Positions 40,041 through 52,401 of a stretch of 64,000 nt of DNA are shown one piece after another. Origin of the DNA: Casuarius casuarius (taxonomy: Eukaryota; Chordata; Aves; Casuariiformes; Casuariidae). Location: contig PTFA01000091.1 in assembly GCA_003342895.1 (NCBI GenBank), forward strand, positions 3,144,057 to 3,208,056, in the 5' to 3' direction. A model generated the notes under the pieces. The model saw nothing but the letters and a program-made list of their open reading frames with translations, was not told the origin of the DNA and ran no database searches. The first letter of the stretch is position 1; every line of letters starts with the position of its first letter. A program made the position numbers and the translations under genes.

Positions 40041-40823
40041 GGGATGTAACTACAGATTTCCTCTTAGTTTCATTGAGCTGTGCTGCTGAACTTGTTTGAA
40101 ATATGTTTAAATGAAAGGATGATGAATCCTCTTGGCTCGACAAGGGGATGAAAGCCAGACTTTGAAGGAGTGAAATGAAGTTGACTTCTTTTTGCCTTCT
40201 ACTTCCTGAAAGTCTTAAGAAAGACCATTACACAGGGCCAAAAAGTGGATCTTGGACAAGCTGGACTCTCATGCCAAACTGTGTGTGACCTCAGGGAAGC
40301 GACTTAGGGAAGGTTGTTTCAAATGAGCTTTTCTCAGGTGTGCTTTTACATCTAACTGGAATTTGGATGTTTTTATGAGATCATACAAAGACCGGAGCAG
40401 GATAACTGTTGGTATTAGTGGGTCTTAGCCTAGGTACACATCCCCTGTTTGAATCAATTGGAAAGCAAAATGCTGATGATGTTTGTGTTGCCTGTTTAAA
40501 TTGCAGACTGCAGCTCAGGGAATGTCTCCTATCATGGGTTCCGCTCTTACCTTGACCACTGACACTGTGAGTCTGGCCAAGTCTTTCCTGTGCACTCCGG
40601 TTCCTTATCAAACCTTCTCTGTCATAAACAGGGCGTCACAACGATCTCCTACCGCGTGCCTGTACAGTGGCCATTACAGTGGATTGCTGGTTGCAAAGTC
40701 CCCAAGCCTTCTTGATATTACTGGAGTATAAATAATAATAATAAAAAATAATGTTTCAAACAAAGAAACAGATGCAGAATTATAAATAATCATCTCCTGA
40801 ACTGCAAGAAAGCCACTTAGATC

Positions 40824-40838
40824 TGGTACAAGATGTTT

Positions 40839-40878
<40 letters not shown>

Positions 40879-40917
40879 GTTTATATAGAGAGATGTTTAT
40901 ATAAACATCTTGTACCA
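40824..40917. repeat. AT-rich palindrome with 15-bp perfect arms
   Basis: TGGTACAAGATGTTT (40,824-40,838) is exactly complementary to AAACATCTTGTACCA (40,903-40,917). The interior is an alternating AT tract (about 40,846-40,872) plus a second partial repeat of TTTATATA and AGATGTTT. It could extrude as a cruciform. It lies between the two CR1 pieces. Confidence 0.9.
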
Positions 40918-41269
40918 TATATATATGTAAAAAAAATTTCAGAAGAGACTTGTTGATAATTTCAGGGCTAAGGCTAGAAGTTAGGTTATTAAACTGTGTT
41001 TTAGACTAAACAATTTAGCTGTATTTTTTTTCCAAAGTATCAAGTAGCTATGGATTTCAATAATTACTCTTTGTTTAGCACTTCTGAAAATCAGGCTTCT
41101 TGTGCATGGCATTTCAAAAGTACTTTAGGATTCTGATTTATGTAGGTCCTCTTTAAATTTTCATTTTCCATTATTGAGAGTCTTGTGTATGTGTGGGAAC
41201 TGTATACATTTTGACTTACTTTTTGTGAAAGCGTGGGAAGTGCTGAGCAAAGAGGTAGCAATGCCACCC

Positions 41270-41480
41270 CCTCTGGAAAGGCTTGACTTTGTCTGAGGTC
41301 AGCAAATGGACAATGCAGTGTTAATGCAGACAAATATAAAATGATAGGTCTTGAGAGCAATGCACCAAAAGTGAGAGCACATATTAAATGGAAGAGCCGT
41401 GCAGCATAGCGATCAGGGAGGGGATTTAAGGGTTATTGTAGAAAAGTCTTTCAAGCCACCATGCCCATATATTGCTGCAG
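41270..41480 (+). pseudogene. Degenerate CR1 LINE C-terminal RT fragment
   Basis: Translation gives KYKMIGLESNAPKVRAHIKW followed, after a stop and frame change, by GDLRVIVEKSFKP and a CPYIAAG-like stretch. This matches the CR1 C-terminal order 'KCKVMHLGRNNP..', then '.DLGVLVD.KL..S.QCA.AA'. It sits about 1.2 kb beyond the RT fragment ending near 40,040, farther than expected in an intact CR1, so intervening DNA was probably inserted. Confidence 0.65.
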
Positions 41481-43803
41481 GAAATTGTTCCATTTCTTGG
41501 GTGAGGCCTCAAAAATATTGTTGCTTTCTCATAGGGAGCAAAGCATTTGCTCTTGGGGGGCTCAGACATATAGCAAAGCAGAGTGCTGATTCCTTGGTTT
41601 TTCCTGATATTTGTAACAGAGGACAGTCTTGTGCAGCTGAAATTATTTCCCCTCAGGAAACAGAGGCCAGAGACCTTCTGTGGCCAAATGGAAGTATTTG
41701 GGATTATTAAAGGACCTGAAATAGTGGAGGCTGCAAGAAAAGTGGAACTGAAGGCTTGAGGGTCAGGCCTCAGCTGGAGTCAGCTGGCGTGGTGCCATTG
41801 AAGGCACTGACGGGCGGCGAGGAAGTGAGCCTGAAAGTCGGAAATGGCATTGGGTCCTTTTTCTGAACCCCAGTATCATTGTAACATCTTGGTGTACAAA
41901 GCCTTCAGCTGCTATAAAATGGGTTAGGGACCAAGTAATATGACTCCTGTGTCTACTAGTGTTTAATATACTGTTAGTACCTCGTAACATCCAACTCTGC
42001 AATTTCAGATTACCCATTTAAATGTATTGAATGTATTTCTTGTAATGCCAGAAAGTACCCTGCATATTTGTATTTGGTAAACATCTGATAGGTATCCTAG
42101 GAAGGAGATGGCACTGGTGGGTAATGAGAATCTGTAGGACTTGTCTCACTTAATGAGGTTATTGTAAGATAAAGGTCTTTAAATTTCCAGTGATGAAGGA
42201 TGAATCCTAATTCCTTAAAACAAAAGATCCAATACGAAATGGAGGGAAAGCTAGAAAAGGTAATGAGGAATCAATAGAATTGCTGTGGACGTGATCACTT
42301 ATGTGAGTCAGGTCAGTTAACCTGTTTTTTCTTTCTGTTGCTATCAGTTCACAAGGAATAGTAAGTACTCATCTTTTTATTAAAAAAAAAAAATGCCTTG
42401 CGATGCTTCAGTGATAGATGTCATGTTAGGTGTAGAGCTATTAATGAGGTTCAGAACAAATATGAAACCTGAATTAGGCCTTCTTTCTCATCTCCGTGTG
42501 TGTGTGTACATGCAGACTGGTGTTTGCCTCCACAGCTAATCAGCCGGCCCTTCAGTACTTCCGATGATAGGCGCTGCTTTTGTTGCAAACGTTGAATTCT
42601 AGTATTTGAAATGTGTTTGTTATTTTTAAAATGTGTTAATGTTGCCTAGGTAGATCCTAATGTAAGATTTGTTCCTTGTGTGTATTCTGTCCTCGAGATA
42701 AGGCCTGCCTTTCCCTGGATGTGACTTAGCCAATCCCCACACCAGGAATTTGTAATATAAACAGATGGGACAGTTGTAAGGGGACAAGGGTAAACTGAGG
42801 TACGTGCCAGGGAGGGGGGATTATTAGCCCGTCATATGCAACAGGTGCCAAAATACAACCTTGGTCCCCTGCTTGCCCTGTCTGTTAAACTGAATGCGAT
42901 CCACCAGATCAAAAATGTAATTCTTTGTTATGTGGAGGCACCCATTTGGGGGAGGGATATTTGGAATATTGGAACCAGAATCCACAGATTCCATCTTACA
43001 ACTGAAGATGCTTCTTCAGTTAGATTGCAAAGTTTTGGGGGGCAGTGATTGCCTTCTGGTTTTGCCTTAGCGCAGTGGAGTCACAGTCCATGATCGGCTT
43101 TCCTAGGTGCTGCTTTAATACAAATAGTAACAACTGCACCAAATTGCAGTGTCCTGCAAGGGAATGGGTGGGAAACACCGAGAAGCTGTGTGTTTGTTAT
43201 TTGAAAAACAGGAATGTTTACTCATTATATTTAAATGGGTTAGGATCATTGTGGATGAAAATGAAACAAGATATAAGCCTGCAATGACATGCATAAATAC
43301 ATAATTAACTATATTTCCTTTCCATATGGAGAGGATTAGCTTCCTTGCCTCAGCAGGGAGTTGCTTTATTTGGTGTCTGCTTTGGTGTCCCTTTCTTTTT
43401 GACAGCTTACAGAGGTACATTGAAAGGGAATTTCACTCACTGACTAATGAATGTTGGAATAAGGACTCAGGGCATGTGGAAAAGAATAAGTGATTACCTC
43501 AGAAAACTGAAGTTTAGGGACCTTAAGGGCTGTACTATTATCCTGGCTTCTCTTTTTGACCTTAAGTGGGCCCTATGGGATGATATTGCCCACCTTATCA
43601 AGACTTATTGCTTAGTCATAAATCGAGAGAGAGAGATGTGTCTATAGTAAATGCTGAAGTGTCAGCAAAAGCTCCTTAACTCAGGTTTCATAACTTGAGA
43701 AATATTTTATCACCCTTGTGAGCCAAACCTCTGAAAATCAATAGAACTTGAGAGTTGCCTGTATTGATCTGAAAGGCTGAGTTGTATTGAAATATTCATG
43801 GCA

Positions 43804-43811
43804 GAGAGAGA

Positions 43812-43879
<68 letters not shown>

Positions 43880-43880
43880 A
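43804..43880. repeat. Compound microsatellite (GA)n(GT)n(GTAT)n
   Basis: About 38 bases of GA (one interruption) change to about 20 bases of GT and then to five GTAT-type units. The two antisense reading frames over it are low-complexity artefacts. Confidence 0.95.
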
Positions 43881-44699
43881 GGGGACTAAGAGGTAGGCAG
43901 CTTTCAGAGAGTGAAACATTCTCATTTTTCATTTAAAATAGATTAAGACTATTAGGTGACTTGCAAAGCATATACTTAAAAGGGAGTGAATTTGTTTGTC
44001 TTACAATGAGGCTTCTGATAGGTAAAGAGAAATGCATTCTCATTATTATTATTTTTCTTAAATGACAGACTGTTTGGAGGAAGAAGTCAAGGAGATCTGA
44101 TAAAATTAGCACCACATTCTCTTGGGGCTCTCTGGGGTTGCTTTGTTTGCAAAGCCAATTTGGACACTGCATCTTTGATCTTCACTTTCAGTATTTGAGC
44201 AGGCATGTTTAGTATCACTCATTTCACAGGAGATTTGGGATTCAAGTTTCTTCAACAATCTAAAAAGCAGTACATTAGAAGGGGAATTGTCTGCCAGTTG
44301 TCTTAGAATCTCAATACCCTTGATACTAATTTGATGTGATGCATTTCACCAGATGTGTCTACCTGAATGATGTTTTATGCTCAGGAGGTTTGTGCTACTG
44401 TAGAGTATTAAACTTGGTTCTTTTTTCCCCCCTCCTTCCCACCCTTTTCTTCCAAAAGCAATTGAATGAAAAGCATCCATAATTCTAATCTGCATATAGA
44501 TGTGACACACGTTACAAGTATCTGGGAGAAAGGGTGTGTCAGGCAGGATTCATGCAAGGAGTGGGATAGTGCTATGAAGAAAAACATTGCTGATAACTGT
44601 TCAAAAAATGTTTTAAGAAAGTGATGCTCCCATACATACTAACAGATTAATATATTCAGATGAAACCTGCCTTTTTACTACTTTACTTAAGTACCTTTG

Positions 44700-44770
44700 T
44701 CACATTCAGGGCATAGGTTCAAGTCTCTGCTTATCCCACAGACTTCCTAATGGGCTTTGGGCAAATCAAG
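44700..44770 (+). repeat. MIR-like fragment
   Basis: GGCATAGGTTCAAGTCTCTG, CTTATCCCACAGACTTCCTA and TGGGCTTTGGGCAAATCA follow the MIR 5'/CORE order ('gggttcgaatcc', 'ctgccactta', 'gaccttgggcaagtca'). Confidence 0.55.
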
Positions 44771-47700
44771 ATACTTCAAGGGAGAAGATACTTCAAGGTG
44801 TTCAGTTGTCATTGATTTCCATGTATATCTTGGTGCATCAGAGCCGTTTCTGTAAAACCACAGCAAGCAGATACCACAGCACTGTCCTGCCTTCCTGCGC
44901 AGCTGTAAGGATTCAACAACTGTGAGATACTTAGCGACTCAGGTTGTATGCCTTCCTCAGACAGATCCATAATTATGGAGGTAAAGAGACGGGGTGAATG
45001 GAAAAAGGAGAAACAGAGAAGAGAAAAGATGACAATTATTATTTGAGAAAAAAATATTAGCCATATAGGTTGCTAGTTGCCTGAAAATACTATTATGGAA
45101 ATAGACGCCTCCAGAATCTTTAAGGCAAAAGATATGAAATGCAGCTTATCAGGGGGTCGTGCTGTGGTTATGGAGTCCGAATCTTAAAAGGGAAAATAAG
45201 GGCAATTAGAACTCATTTCTTTCCCCAGTGTCTGTCACGTGTAAATTCACCCACTGTTAAAAATAGTTATATTAAAAAAAGAACAAAAAAAACAAACAAA
45301 ACCCAAAACCTTGAGGGGCATTACTTCAGTGTCTCAAACTGAGCAGAAAAACAGGCTTTGTGAGTCTGAGATTTGCTGGTTTTCCTAAAGAGAACAGGAA
45401 CTGCTCATTCCCTCAGTGATGTCCATGGGAGCTGTATGCCCTGGGGAAGGGACTAGGAAGCTATCTGGGGTAGGCTTAGGATCTGTGTCCTCAGCATTCG
45501 CTTCCCTCATCTCTGGAAAAAAATTCACAAAGTTGCTGCTGAACAGAGCTTACTAGAAAAGGGAACCTCTATACTGCATGGTCAAATATCTTAAAGGCAA
45601 CCGTTGCCAAACTTGGCATATGGTTATGAATTGTGCAGTGCCTTGTACACTAGTTGTATGTAAATACCAACTGCTGTTTGAAATATATTCAGCTGCACTG
45701 TTGTGCATGCAAGCATGCTGGAGTTTTTGAAATGCCAGATAGCTAGCATATGTGACAAGGTTTTATTTATTTAGTCTGGGAGGGCGTCATCTTATGTATG
45801 AATCTCATTTTTATCCATGTTACTACTTCCTAGACAGGTAAATTAAAAACACAAAAACAAAAACCCCAGAGGTGTTAGATATTCATTTCCACAGTCTACT
45901 TAGATGACCAATAAGGATGCTTAACTCAGATACTGTTGGATTTGATATTAGGAATGTCCATTATCAGTGCAAAATTTCCTGTCATCTGAAGACCTTCTTA
46001 TATCCTCCTAGCACCAGCACGTGTGAGTTAATATCCAAGTTTCCTAGCAAACAGGCCTAGAGAAGTCTAAATAGCAAAGTCCCTGAGTTTTGGCAATTTT
46101 AACAGGCTATTAAACCTCATGGTATTCTGGATTGATCTAGAGACAAGGCCCCTCAAGACTGACGTTTTTCTCCTTAAATTCAGAGGATCTTGGCAGGCCT
46201 GGAGAGCTAGAGAGAAAGAAAGAGAGACAATATGGGTAGAGCAGGAAGTGTATGTCAAAGATACTGTAGACTTCCATGACTTGAAGTACAGACTGTACTG
46301 GGCAGTGTGAATAGAGGCAGAGGAGTAACAACCCAGGCACTGAATCAGCCCCTAGCTTCTATTGAGATCCCAGGCATCTTCATTTAAAAAAAAAATAAAA
46401 AATAAAAAATCCAAATTTCAAAGCTTTCCTGTAATAAGTAGAGTGAAAGGAGGGGGAAAAAAAAGAAAAAAAGAAGACACATTTGCCATTCTTTATTTAT
46501 TTGCATTCCTCAATGGCAAAGTAAACTGAATGTTTAAGCTACTGACATCAGAGATTTGATTTCTCTGAAGCTAAAAAGCCTATTAATCACAATTTTAAAG
46601 TGTTCTTTAATTACCCTATGATAAAATGACACAGAGAGGGAGGAAAAATTGTATACTTTAGGAGTTCTTTATGTTTGCTTCAAATCTCACCGGAAATCCT
46701 TGCTGATCCCTCTTGCCTCTGCCACTTAACTCTATTCTACCACAGCTATTGTTTATCATTTAGCAATGTTAACCATATATTGTGCAATTCCGAGGCAGGG
46801 AAAAGTGTTTAGGGAGCGCAAGCCTGATTCTAAGCTGGTTTCTGGAAGACAGAATGGCAATGGAAGCTTTATCCTCTGAGAGAATTAGGAGGCTTTGAAA
46901 TGCAGAGCTTATTTGGCAGTTGAGAGTGGTGGTGATGCCAGACCCCTTTGCTCAGAATGTGTTTTGTTTAAGCTACAGGGACCATTCCCAGATGCTAGGT
47001 TCGATGTGCACCTTGGTGCATCAGGGCTATTAATCCGTGTTTTGTTCCGGGGAAGAGGACCTTTGGTGCTTCTCTAAGTAACAAATCGGGAGATAAAGAA
47101 CCAGTAGATGGTGCTGAAGATTACATAGCACTGGCCTGAGTCATGTAGGACCAGTACAGCACTGTCTACTCATCAAATGACTGGTTTTGGTCATTGACAA
47201 CGGCCTCTTGACATGAGCATTGAAATGAGGAGACAGGCAAGGGACTTTTTTTGGAAACACTTTAAAGGATGTGAACCACCAAAATTAGCAATAGGGAAAA
47301 AGACAAGGTGAGTCTTTGTTAAAAAACCTCTTTGTAAAACATAGCATTGTTTTTAAAGGAAGGAGAATGAAAAATAAAATCAACGTGACACCTCGCTGCT
47401 AGTTTTACATCATGAGATAGGTGTTCCTAGCAGGGATTTTGTAGAGAAAATATGAAGCAAAGCCAAAGAAGTCCCACAGTGTTTAATGAGACTTTCAAGG
47501 TCCTTTTCAAGTTCTTAATACTTGAGATCATTCGTAAAACTGGAAACATCAGTTGCCAGCATGGAAAGCAGAATACAAAGATATGACAGCCCTCTCTCTG
47601 AGTGTTATTGACAAATCCTATTATTGGAAGGAGAAATAGCTGGTAGCTGTAGGTGGATGATGCCACAGTCCCATCTTCTGCAGGCAGTTGATCTAGGCTA

Positions 47701-48681
47701 GCGTACTCTGGATTTGAATTTGCAGCTATTGCAAACTCAGCCAAGTGGGTAACATTCTGAGTTGATCTGTTTTCAGATCCAGACAGTTGTTAATGAAACA
47801 GTTGCTGTTTTGTTGACAGAACATTAATTACTTGATCTTAAGACTTGGTAATTGCATGGGCCCCCTCTGTATACATCACTAATTACATTAGCAATTATAT
47901 GGCATTTTAAAGACAAAGAAATGACTGCAGCAATTGCAGTGTCATAGGGATCCTGCTGGTAAGTTTCAATCAAGTTCCTACAATTTCAGTGAAGTGTTGA
48001 GGGAAGCCCTTCTACACCAGAATTCTGCAGAAATACCAGTCTGTGTTATGTTATATTGCTGTATCCACTTAAACCAAAAAGTCTGGAGAAAGGTAAGGTC
48101 ACTCGAAATTCACATCAAGATTAGCTGCATTCTCGAAATTGATTTGATTCAGTCTCAAAAGCTGACTTGCTATTAGAAATATTTCTTTATATGATAGGCG
48201 GTTTTTATCCTAAAATAATCAAGAGTCATATCTCAGGAAATCATGACTTAGAATAAAAGTAATCGCAATTATAAACATACTTGCTGAAAGCTGAATTGTG
48301 TTTTCAAGAATCTTTTTCTGAAAGTTAGTTAATAGACCTGAAAGTACTTAAGCTAAAATTCCTAGGCCTCTGAAAACTGGAGTTTTAAAAAAGACTTTCA
48401 AAATCATCACAATTGCAAGCATGAGAACTGGCAACACAGCATATATGTAATGTCACCATTATTTTGGAATATGATAGTAAGTGTAGAGCGTTTAAGCATA
48501 GTATGTGTTTTTTCTGACAAAGAGCTGTAGAGAGCCTTAATTTAAATAAGAAGCACCCTTAGAATATGTAGATAATCTATACAAGGACATACTTGAATTT
48601 CTGCTGTCATTTCCTTTTCCTATCCCACCTCCCTGGGCTTTCCTTCTTTTAATAGAAGTAGAGCATCTCAACTTGAAAAAC

Positions 48682-48795
48682 AATTGTAACTTCTTTGGGT
48701 TAGGAAGTGTTTCCATTATTGTTTGTACGTTGCCCTCCATAGCGGGTATGGATTTTGAAGCCCCTACACGCCACTGTAATGTAAGTAATGAAAGT
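48682..48795 (+). repeat. Ancient sauropsid interspersed repeat (L2/MIR-type 3' region)
   Basis: ATTGTAACTTCTTTGGGTTA, GGAAGTGTTTCCATTATTGT, TTGTACGTTGCCCTCCATAG and CCACTGTAATGTAAGTAATG follow the order 'ttgtaagctctttggggcagggactgtctttt', 'gtacagcgcctagcacaatgg', 'gctactgtaatacaaataat'. A shorter relative lies at 27,141-27,205. Confidence 0.6.
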
Positions 48796-48924
48796 GATCT
48801 GTACATTTTTGGGTGCTGTGCTAGGATGAATGGGAACATAAAAGAAATCCAATGCTTGTATTTTTTTTCATTTATTTTGTAGCCGTGCTTCTGGTTTGCA
48901 GGCCAGAGGGGAAAGTAATTATAT

Positions 48925-48996
48925 GGCCAGATCTATAGATGGCCTAAATTGGTATACTTCCACTGACTCGAGTTTATGATAGCTGAGGATCCGGCC
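48925..48996. repeat. Palindromic short interspersed element
   Basis: It begins GGCCAGATCTATAGATGG and ends AGCTGAGGATCCGGCC, near inverse complements. The interior is TATACTTCCACTGACTCGAG. It is immediately downstream of the repeat at 48,682-48,795 and is the clearest copy of the 'ggccagatcctcagct' family here. Confidence 0.65.
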
Positions 48997-49415
48997 CGTG
49001 TCTTGTCAAGTTTTGAGCTTGTAAACAGGGAGAGATGGTATTACTACCAACAGACAATCTCTCTCACTTGTGCTAGCTATTTATTCCCATGTTCCTTTCT
49101 CCCCTCCCTTTTCACTGTTCCTCAAGTACTGTGAAAGGCTGGCAGTTAGAAAATAGACAAAAGTGTATACAGTCAACTGTGTACTTGCTACAGAAAACAC
49201 TGTCTGTAGAAATCCACTTTATAAACTGGTATTTGATACAAAGTTCTTTATCCCAGGAGCTAAATGTGGGATCATGGCAGTGGCTAGGAAGAACTCTTCC
49301 CTGAAGTGCAGAAGGTAATTAGGTATGTTGTCTGCTCTGGTCTGTGGTCAGCATGTCGTAGCTGAAGTTGTCTTGGTAGTTACTTCTCACCTTAAAAGAT
49401 CCATGAAAACACAGA

Positions 49416-49437
49416 TTTTTTTTTTTTTTTTTTTTTT
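49416..49437. repeat. Poly-T tract
   Basis: Twenty-two uninterrupted T bases. It could be the antisense poly-A tail of a lost retroelement, but no body is recognised. Confidence 0.9.
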
Positions 49438-50713
49438 CTTTTAGCAATGAGGCAAAGTCATGGCTAGAGTTGGTTGACATACCTTTTGAGGGATCAGCTT
49501 TCTATTGCTGGAAATAAACAGAATATGAGAATGAGTAAAATCTAAAAATGTGTAAATTTTGATTTCTTGTTTCATCTCAGTGAGCGAGTGTTCAGTTGAA
49601 ATACCAGGTGTTCAGCTGTGACATTACCGTGTCAATTTATATGCTTAAACTGCAATGGAAGATGTGACCTTAGAGAAACAAAAGATGGGGTTTTTTTCCC
49701 AGGAAAGAGAAATCCCAGTTTCTGACCAGTTCTACCCAGAATCAATCACATTCGTTAATGCTTTGATTCAGTATAATGTAAGGTCAGTTTAAAGCTCCAC
49801 CAGACTTTAATGGTGGCAAGATTACAACCACCGGCTCCTCATTTCAGAGACATGCTAACTTGTATTCAAAACTGATTAGCATCAGCCTCTGTGTCCACAC
49901 TGGATTGTGATGAATTCTTGGTGATATGGGCACAAATGAGCAGGAATGAGTGTCCCCAAGTATGCATGCTATAAAACTTGCAGAAGACTAGTAGGAAATT
50001 AGCCATCTGAGTAGTACCATAGGAAAAGGAACTGGCAATGGACAGGCTTGAGTTTTGTCATTCTCGTGTCTTTTTTTCTTTTGTTGTTGTAAAGCTTAGC
50101 GCAAAGACAGAGGAAGCAGGACACCAGATACGATCCCCACTCCCAGCATTCTTATATTGCTTCCGTGGGACAGTATTTTGGTGCCTTCCACTTTGGGAGG
50201 GGGAAGTGTTGGGTTTCCTGCTTCCCCTTATCTACACCAATGTTTGCGAGACATTGTTTCTATTGTGGCTGCTCTGTCTGCACCCTCTACTATGGCCACC
50301 AGCTGTCTGTTTAATCCAGTCCTGCAAGCAGAGTTAATGAGACATTCCTACTTATATAACCTGGTGCGATTAAATCTTCAGATCTTTGCACCTCAACAGC
50401 TGTGTGTTGTCACTGAGATAAATATTTTAACTGGTCTGGCAATTCCCTAGCTGCCCTGCATAAGTGGTTGAAAGAGTGGCTATTGTTTCACCGTTTATTA
50501 AAGTGAAATTCAAGTTCTGACAAAAACAACCATCTAGAAACAACCCGTAAAGAAAGGAGTGTGGGATAGAATCTGGTTTTCTAGAAGGCCTTTCTTAAAC
50601 AATGCATTGCACAGATGTGCAATGTGAACATGTGTAACAGTGATCGTACAGATAGATAGTTTTTGATGATACTATCTAAGATGCTTGGGGCTCAGAGGAG
50701 TTGTGTGCATGGT

Positions 50714-50742
50714 GTTTTTTTGTTTTTTTTTTTTTTTTTTTT
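50714..50742. repeat. Poly-T tract
   Basis: Seven T, one G and about twenty T bases. It lies about 40 bases before an AG that starts an exon-like segment at 50,784. Confidence 0.9.
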
Positions 50743-50783
50743 GAAATCAGAAGTTAATATTCTTTTCTGAAATTCTTTTGCAG

Positions 50784-51014
50784 GGGTACTTCATGCATGT
50801 CCCTCCCCCTCTTGGCGATTTATCAGGAAGTTGCTCACAGAGAATTTGCTCAGTCTAGCGGAAGGTTTCTCAAGGTCAGCGTGATGACATACAAGTACAG
50901 TATGCGCCTATGATATATCAGCAGTTCCTGAGAAGAGGCTACAAATCAGTAGTCGAGCATAGTAGATCTCCAGGCTTTCATCTCCATAATGGACTTCCCC
51001 ACTTGAATATGAAG
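50784..51014 (+). other. Exon-like segment open on both strands, unproven
   Basis: On the plus strand a pyrimidine-rich run ending TTTTGCAG precedes 50,784, and AAG followed by GTAGGT closes the segment at 51,014. One plus frame is open from 50,859 to the donor (begins RKVSQGQRDDIQVQYAPMIY). On the minus strand a frame from 51,135 to 50,908 is also open and reads as Ser/Asp-rich (contains SYFEKDSEVCNSDLPSYSSG). I recognise neither. The plus segment has no single frame open throughout. Confidence 0.15.
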
Positions 51015-52395
51015 GTAGGTCACTGTTACAGACTTCAGAATCTTTTTCAAAGTAGCTGTGAGTTATATCACTAAAATCATCACTTAATAAGCTGATGGGA
51101 GCTTGGGGGGGGTGGGGGGGGGAACCAAAAATCACTGAATCTGTTTTTTAAATAGTATAGGCCGTAACCCCTGCTCAAGACGAGATGAAAGGGTCCACTG
51201 TCATAGTGAAATACCCTTAGGTTTCATGGTATAGGAAGAATTCTGGTCATCTACTAACTGCATGTTCTCTTTGAATGAGTAACTGAAACAGATGACCAAG
51301 AAAAGTTTTTCTTCTCTGTTTTTGGTTGATAATGCCTAATGTTTTCAGATGCTTTCACAGACATCTGGCAGTAGTTTAAAACACTCACTCATATTCTGTC
51401 TTCTGTTAGTCAAAAGTGTTGTCAGTAAAAATGGCTTTCATCAGCAAAGAAAATTTTCATTTGTTTGAACCTTTCCAATGATTTTCATACAAAAAAACTG
51501 AATATTCCTGTTCTTGGTAGCCGCTGTTTTCCAAAACACTTCTCAGCTCCCCAGTTTATTTTTTTCTGAGAAGATAAAGTTAATTTGCATTTTCGATCAA
51601 TGGTCTTACAAAGGGAACAGGAATCCTCTGTCTTATATATGATCCACCCAGGCTTTGGCTCCCCATATATCCTCTTCCTTGTAAAGGACAGGTACAACGG
51701 AGTGTTAAGTGGAGCAGTGCCTCTACCCTGTGGGCTCATTTGGTGGTCAGAGCATAGGAGCTGCAAAGAAGCATATTTATACATCCCACTGATTAAATCT
51801 CACCCTTTGCTGCAGGAGGGAATAGAGATACTTGAGACATTTTTCTTTGCAGAGTTGTGCATGAAGACAGTACATAAATTTTTTGGTCATCTAAAGATGG
51901 ACCGAGGAACAAAACCAAATTTAGCTCTGCAGTCTGAGTCAAAAAAAGAAAAAGAAAGAAAGGCTAGTATAAGACATAAGACTCTATGCGTTTTGTTTTT
52001 TGATTTTCAGCTTTGACCAATGGTTTCCTACTAACAAAAAAGGGGGGTGGCAAAAGAAAATTACAGAAATTTGACTCCTTCTCTCCCCCAAGAATGAAGG
52101 TGTTGCCTACTTTGTTAATCAGGTGTAATGAGGAAAAAAGATCAGAACCACTGTTATCTTATTCTGTGACTTGTATAACCTATATCTGGCTCCCCCAAAT
52201 TGTGGATGGACATCTTACGAGCACAAAGGCTTGATCTGAAAGCTGTTACATAACGTATAATTTACCTTTTAAAAAAGTCTTATTGCCATAAGAGTATCTT
52301 GAGTGACCCACAAAGATGATAAAAGATACAGAACAAAGCACACTGAATACTCTGAAATTAAGATAATTTCCCCCCCTTGTTTACAGTACAAAAAT

Positions 52396-52401
52396 TTTAT
52401 T
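52396..52401 (-). terminator. Candidate distal polyadenylation signal (AATAAA)
   Basis: TTTATT on the plus strand reads AATAAA on the minus strand. It is followed on that strand by a run containing TTTTTGTACTGT and then a G-rich stretch, which resembles a downstream GU-rich element. It is the farthest plausible signal from the EBF-like stop codon. The hexamer is common in AT-rich DNA, so this is suggestive only. Confidence 0.3.

Larger units (their letters stand above)
41481..52389. other. Gene-poor flank downstream of the EBF-like gene
   Basis: It holds the compound microsatellite at 43,804, MIR-like and palindromic repeats at 44,700-48,996, long poly-T tracts at 49,416 and 50,714, a G-rich run at 51,097-51,122, and the exon-like stretch at 50,784-51,014. 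A 143-codon frame at 51,585-52,016 has no recognisable domain. Confidence 0.5.

Noticed and set aside
43710..43932. Two antisense frames rich in Thr-His and Ser-Leu repeats
   Set aside because: They are translations of the GA/GT/GTAT microsatellite.
49416..49437. Poly-T tract considered as the tail of a processed pseudogene
   Set aside because: No gene-derived body or target-site duplication could be seen next to it.
51585..52016. 143-codon open frame on the plus strand, the longest in the window
   Set aside because: Low-complexity Lys/Glu-rich end, no known motif, no promoter or splice support. Length is within chance expectation.
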